Shown: piece after piece, positions 58,770 to 64,000 of the stretch
Layout of the letters: every line of letters begins with the position of its first letter
How positions within the stretch are numbered: position 1 is the stretch's first letter
Source: Chaunax sp. Z400
Lineage: Eukaryota; Chordata; Actinopteri; Lophiiformes; Chaunacidae
Assembly: GCA_037577475.1 (NCBI GenBank)
Contig: CM075187.1
Coordinates: forward strand, 19,188,810 to 19,252,809
Direction of reading: 5' to 3'
DNA: 64,000 nucleotides
Notes under the pieces: generated by a model
The model's input: only the letters and a program-made list of their open reading frames with translations
Told to the model about the DNA's origin: nothing
Databases searched by the model: none
Made by a program: the position numbers and the translations under genes

Positions 58770-59800
58770 CCTGATAACTCAAAAATGATTTCCTTTTCAG
58801 CCACAACCACATGATTCTTCAGGCAGTGAGGCGTGTCTTCTACCATGACTTACAACAGGAATGCATCCCATCCTCTCCCTTCTTCCTACAGTCATAATTA
58901 CAAATGCATGCAGCAAATAGTGTACCTAATATATGCAGGATACCATAGCTCCTCATATCAGGTAATCTTCTCATTTTGGTGAAATACTTTATGACTGCCA
59001 AGAAATAATAGGGCTGGCCCCTGTGTTAATTACATATTGAGATTGACTTGGAGCCTGAAATAAGTTATTTTCCAAGCAGCTACTGAGGAGGATACCATGT
59101 GAATATTAACTTTGTGTAATGTAGGACACAAATGTGATGCATACTGCTGGCAAAGGTAGCAATGGGGGAGGTGGACTGTTGATATTGTGTATGCAAATAT
59201 TTGCCTTATCTCTGTATGACTTTAAAAAAGGATGTTTGTGTTTTAATTTCACTTCACTGTGGCTAAAATGCTTCGTCAGAGGGGGATTTTAGAAATATTT
59301 AATCACTCGTCACCTACTTTATTCTCAGTGAATACAGTTTGACAAAAAAACTGTCTGGATGCAACACACTAGATGGTTTTTCCAACACATGCTGTATGTT
59401 TGGAAAAACAAAAGTAAAAGCTTTCACAAACTGCTGAAGAGCTGAGACATCACTGTGTTTTAACAGTCAGAAACAGGCACCAAACAGATATTTGTTTTTA
59501 TGAAAATATGAGAAAAAGATAAAAAGAAAATATAAAAGAGAACAACTGTGGGCTTAAATTTAAAGCAGTCAGTAGTGGCGGGTCACCAGGAGAGTATTAT
59601 GAACCACAATGGCTTTGGAGCTGGTGGGCACACATGGGATTAAAATTAAGAGAAGTTGGTCCAGCAACAGTACAGTTCATAAAATGTTCAATGATCAGGC
59701 TCCAGATTCACTTGCCATCTTGCCATCCATGCTTTCTTAAAAACAAGAGGAGGGTTGCATGGCATACTGGTAATGGATGGATCCAGGAGTGGGGCCAGAG
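58770..59800. other. No gene recognised
   Basis: Plain sequence. The repeat copy at 59.8 kb may begin somewhat earlier than marked, because 59580-59800 has a similar composition, but nothing there matches copy 1. Confidence 0.4.
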
Positions 59801-59814
59801 TGGCACTGGGTAAT

Positions 59815-60270
59815 TCCGATGCGACTTGAACACGGCAGAGGTGGGAAACCGGTAAATCTGATGTGACTTGAACGTAGCATGAGACTGCACCTGCATGGAG
59901 TCCTGCAGGATTGTGTTGTCTTTCCATCCCCCACAGGAGTTTCATGGTGAGTTATGATCCCCCACATTACTTTGTGTTAACATGTGAAAGAGTTTTTACT
60001 TGCTGCTTTCAATGAACTGACTTGTCACTGAAGTTATCACCAGATACTTACCTACTCTAGCTAATGTTGTTGGCAAATGCTTCAAAGTATATTGGAACTG
60101 AGTCGTGGTTTGAATTCAGTATGTCATTAATGGCAATGCATGAATTCTGAGATTAAAGTCAAAATTCTGAGATTAAAGTCAAAATTCTGAGAATAAACAC
60201 ATCCTCAGAAGAAAGTCAGAAATCTGAGAGTGAAGCCAGAATTGTGAGAATAACTTCAGAATTCTGACTT
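59815..60270 (+). repeat. Unclassified interspersed repeat, copy 2 (matches 16.8-17.2 kb)
   Basis: This is the partner of the 16809-17205 copy, in opposite orientation. Both share a block with AATCTGATGTGAC(T/C)TGAACG, then CATGAGACTGCACCTGCATG, the near-identical 59924-59993 block, ATTAATGGCAATGCATG-like words and a tandem of about 20 bp with AATTCTGAGATTAAAGTCA (60142-60265). Here the tandem has more units and extends into GTGGCCCTAATCCTCTTCCG at about 60340, which may belong to the same element. The minus-strand frames 59688-59967 have no known domain. Confidence 0.8.
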
Positions 60271-60359
60271 TCCCCCCATAAAATCAGTGCTTAAAAATCT
60301 GACTTTAAAAGTCAGAATTATAAAAACAGATTTCATGTGGCCCTAATCCTCTTCCGTCG

Positions 60360-61685
60360 TGAGAGACAGGACAGTAAGAGAGAGAGCAGAGACCAGACAA
60401 GGTCCAGACCAGGACAGCTCCAACCAACTTTATCAGGTCTGAAAACACACAGTGAGATAATGACGGGTTAAACAGGTAAAAACTAACTGCATTCCAAAGT
60501 ACCTCTGACTACTGCAACAGTAACATGTAACATGACACTGAGGTTCACAAATGGACACAAATACCTAAATTTGTGTCCCTCATAGTGAGAAAATGTAGTT
60601 TTGCTGTGCAGTGCAGTGCAGTCCCCAAGCAGTTATTCTGCACCTGTAGGATCTGATTGCATGCTATACTGTTTTAATATTTCTATTGTAGTGACCAGAA
60701 TGCAAATTAGATTGGCTACTTCTGGATCAACATCTATGTAATGACTGTTGGGCATATTATGATGACAGTGGGTTTATGGGAAAGGAGAGGGATTTACAAT
60801 TTAGTAAGAGTTTCTTCTTTACAGACATTTCCCAGTGCAGAGCAGAGGGTCCTGTGCAGCTGTCAAATAATTATTCTGCTCCCCTATAGCACCTGATGGT
60901 AAATGTATGTATATGTTTTCATCCTGTAAATGTTGTTAATGGAACGTTAGTAAACTACACATTGATTGACATTCATTTACAGAGGCATATTAGATTAGAT
61001 TGCAGTAGTTTGCATCATGACATTATCATCATTATTGTTATGATGATAATTATCAGAAAGTAAAATGAATGAATCAATTTCTGCCTTGTTGTGTGAGGAC
61101 AAATGGGTCTGGAAACATCATAAACAAGATGAACAGCTGAACATAAGTTCCTATAAGACTAAGCAATCTCGCAGGGTTGATTTGTGTACTGCTGCTTGCT
61201 TAAAGACGAGACCACAGGATCCAGACTAATTGTTACATTCAGGGTCTCAAGACACTCAGGATGAGGAAAGAAGTCAGTACCTTTAAAAGGACAAATCTTG
61301 TGTCTCACAAATGTTTGCTTTTCATGTCGGTGTGAAGCAGGAACAATTACTAGAAACACTCCAAAGCTATTTTATGAACCACAGGTGGGAGCTCACTTCG
61401 GGGAGGCACTATATACCTCTACCTGTACTATTTGAAATACAGTGGAAATTGAAAATAGGTTGGTAGAAAAATTCCCTACCAAAGGGAATGAGAAGTAAGA
61501 ATTTAAAAATATAAAATATCAATAGGAGATGAAAATATTCATAAATAAAAGAAAGTAAAATAAAAATAGAAACCAATGCACTGAATATGCTCCAGTATAT
61601 ACATGGGAGACAAGTAGCAGAGTAAACAATAAGTAGCAGGAATGTTATTTTTGCACTATAATAATAGCAGCCTAAATACTTATTG
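60360..61685. other. No gene recognised
   Basis: AT-rich with short frames on the minus strand (61159-61359, 61409-61711). Nothing recognised. Confidence 0.4.
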
Positions 61686-61689
61686 CCAT

Positions 61690-62335
61690 GGCATCCGGTG
61701 ATCCAGAACATCCCATAGATGCTCTATTGGGTTGAGATCTGGTGAATATGCTGGTCAAGGAAGGTCAGTGACATTGTTCTGGTCCAGGTAGGCTAATCCT
61801 GACAGACATGAGCCACATGTGGTCTGGCCTTGTCATGCATGAAAGTGATGCCTGATTGCTGTATCCTGTGGATCTAGGACCGTATTTCGCTAAGGGATGG
61901 CTGTCAGTTTACTGTGGATGTGGACAAGGTCTGACCACCATCCAACCATCTATTAGCAATGGCTCCCCACATCATGACACCACCACCAATACGGTCCACT
62001 TCCTGGATGTATGCTGCAGGATAGCGTTCCCTGCGACGATGTTACACACGCCTACGACCATAGGCTCTCTGCAAGTTAAATCTGGACTTGTCACTATATT
62101 TGACCTGCCACCACTGTGCAATGTGCCATAACATCTGTAACATCTGTGCTACACATGTCTGCCGAGTTCCGACCATCAGCATCATCAGCATCCCAACTGC
62201 CTGGTCACGTACGTTTTGCGGAAGTCGTGGCATCATCAGTTGTAACAGTAGGATATTAATTTTGCCTGGGTTTTTATTGCCTTGGCCAGGTGTTTTCACA
62301 CCATCACCATCATTTACTCTGAAATGCACCGATGA
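61690..62335 (-). mobile_element. Tc1-like transposon relic with internal deletion
   Basis: On the minus strand, an N-terminal transposase piece starting MPRLPQNVRDQAVGML (start codon at 62233), like the first helix-turn-helix of Tc1-type enzymes, runs within about 30 codons into SDKSRFNLQRAYGRRRV. The latter belongs to the catalytic domain and holds the first catalytic Asp in the usual SD(E)SRF context. About 100 residues of DNA-binding domain are therefore missing. Further on come WGAI-like and MVVRPCPHP words, then HDKARPHVAHVC with the second Asp, and after a stop and a frameshift NPIEHLWD with the catalytic Glu. Terminal repeats were not found. Dead. Confidence 0.85.
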
Positions 62336-62339
62336 CTGT

Positions 62340-64000
62340 TAAGGCTATGTTATGAGTAAATGGTGGTCATTCATGATTTAACATGTTTTGGTTTCGAGTA
62401 CTTAAAAAAGTAATTATCATGTATCACATGTTTGTTTCAACAGATTAGGGCAAGTGAAAGGAAATTATTGGGCTCTTAAAAATGTGTGTTATTAAAGTTG
62501 CTCACTATAATTTCACAGTGTATAGTTTAAACTTTCCTGAAACATAGATCTACTCGAAAATGAGACTTTAATTTTAAATCCTGGTACTGTGACACAATGA
62601 TTTCCTCTTTTTCAATTTTTTACTGCAGCGGAAATGGAATTATGCCATTAGCATGTTACAAAAAGATCAATGAGGTGCCAAAACACACCTGAAAATGGTC
62701 TCTCATGTCAGGTTCACTATTGAACGCACGACTGATCTCAAAGTCATTGCACAGTGTAACAGTATCAAATATACCCATAAAAGGTTTGCAATGATGACTT
62801 TAATGACCTGTGACCTCATCATGACCTCATCACATGAGGTATTGTGGTCAAGCCATTATCGTCACAGCTCTACAATTCACTACTAAAGTTTCTACAGGTG
62901 TTTGATAAATATGACAGACATTTTAAATGTCCCTTTTTATTTTAGGAGAAATTACAGATATTCTCTATCATTCTTAGTAACTATCACAATCTACAACAGC
63001 AAGCATCATAGCTTTTGTATTATGTGCTTTCACTTCTGCCTCAACCCATTCACCATGACGCGCTGAAAGCTTAGAACTAGAATTTCTATAGGTACACCGT
63101 CATCATCTATGAGAAGATTATCACCCTGTAGTGTTATGTGGCTGCATTTAGACCTCAGGTTGTGCAATTATCCATGGAAATTAGAATGAGCTGAGCAGAC
63201 AGGAGATCAATCCTTCTTGAAAAAAGCTTCTTAGGCACCTAGGGAAATTATTTCTGTACGTTGGAATTTTTCAAAAGATGTAAGGTTAATGACATATATG
63301 CATCCCCCTGCTTTACTGGTTGATCAATGTAATGCGCCCTGTTTACATTTGGTTCCACTTTAAACATGCAGCCTGACATTGCAGTGATTGTGTCAGGATT
63401 GCTCAGGAGGGGGTCAAATGGGCTTTTCTAGGGACCACTTCTCCATTCAAGGGGGACAATAAACAACAATGAAAAGTGTCAACTTGATGGACACAAAACA
63501 ATATTAAACTAACATTAATCATTAATCTAATGGGACGATTTTCTGGATGGTACTTTGCACAGTGTAGCTGCTTTTCCTTCATGCTGCCGTTCCTCATCTT
63601 AAAAACCAGTTGCTCCTAAAATTGAAGCTGGTGACAGCTGTATTAAAGATTAAAAAAAAGTGTGTGGATTCTGTCATGAATATATGCTTTGAAAAGCCTT
63701 TTTCTAGCAATACTAGCTCAGCTACTGACAGTTTAGCATATCATGTACTGTACCTTAGTCTGAAGGCAATCTAAAGCTAATTATAATGAACAGCATGAAA
63801 CTATGGCATTAGAGGTTTTTTCTTTTTCTGACAGGCTACAGCATATCATTAACACCATGGCAACCAATACAGCATTAAGGCTCAGCTGGTCCCCACTTCT
63901 GTCTCACAACCAATCACTATACAACAGTTGAACTCATATAAATCTCTTTATGGCATAACCAGAAAGTAACGTTTCTCATCTTCAAACATACAGTACAGTG
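62340..64000. other. No gene recognised
   Basis: Two short frames (62695-62886 plus, 63403-63597 minus) without domains. No repeat recognised to the end of the window. Confidence 0.4.

Overview
This window looks like vertebrate, most likely teleost fish, nuclear DNA, and I found no complete protein-coding gene in it. The base composition is AT-rich and even, stop codons are dense in all frames, and long CA/TG and trinucleotide microsatellites occur throughout. The recognisable coding pieces are decayed transposon fragments of kinds common in fish: Tc1-like DDE transposases, L2/CR1/Rex-type LINE reverse transcriptase and a Ty3/Gypsy integrase. There are no bacterial-style operons, ribosome binding sites, tRNA or rRNA genes, or CRISPR arrays. 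I read it as an intergenic region or a large intron. The species cannot be named from this sequence, and family names given from memory are marked as such.

Layout. 0-8 kb holds a cluster of TTCACATGTGAA-like motifs, a tRNA-like SINE head, a long TG microsatellite, and two solo LTRs that each keep target-site duplications (2213-2584 with ATGG; 7026-7620 with CATTA). 12.6 kb holds a palindromic MITE of about 190 bp. 13-25 kb carries dispersed GTACTTAAGTA-type repeats, the first copy of a repeat found again inverted at 60 kb, two minus-strand LINE 3' ends, and an imperfect AT-rich tandem array. 25.3-26.0 kb is a second copy of the 7-kb LTR family, split by a small retroposon with a 14-bp target duplication and a GAA tail. 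27.5-28.1 kb is a deleted L2-like LINE. 32.4-33.2 kb holds another LTR-like 3' end and a cluster of AGTATACT motifs. 39-45 kb holds SINE-like repeats, a TA-flanked MITE, a perfect 15-bp hairpin and a long inverted repeat with an embedded 15-bp periodic tract. 46.7-47.2 kb is a Tc1 transposase relic that keeps DD34E spacing. 48.7-49.3 kb is a SINE abutting a Ty3/Gypsy integrase relic. 51.1-51.35 kb and 57.9-58.8 kb are LINE reverse transcriptase relics. 55.8-56.05 kb is a Tc1-type element end. 61.7-62.3 kb is a Tc1-like element with an internal deletion.

Genes working together: none are visible. Three short open stretches have plausible splice signals (22427-22497 +, 34186-34410 +, 54530-54613 +). 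The last has a strong start-codon context and a consensus donor and is the best candidate for a real exon, but I do not recognise its peptide. The remaining sequence is unannotated single-copy-looking DNA that may contain conserved non-coding elements, which cannot be judged without a comparison to other fish.
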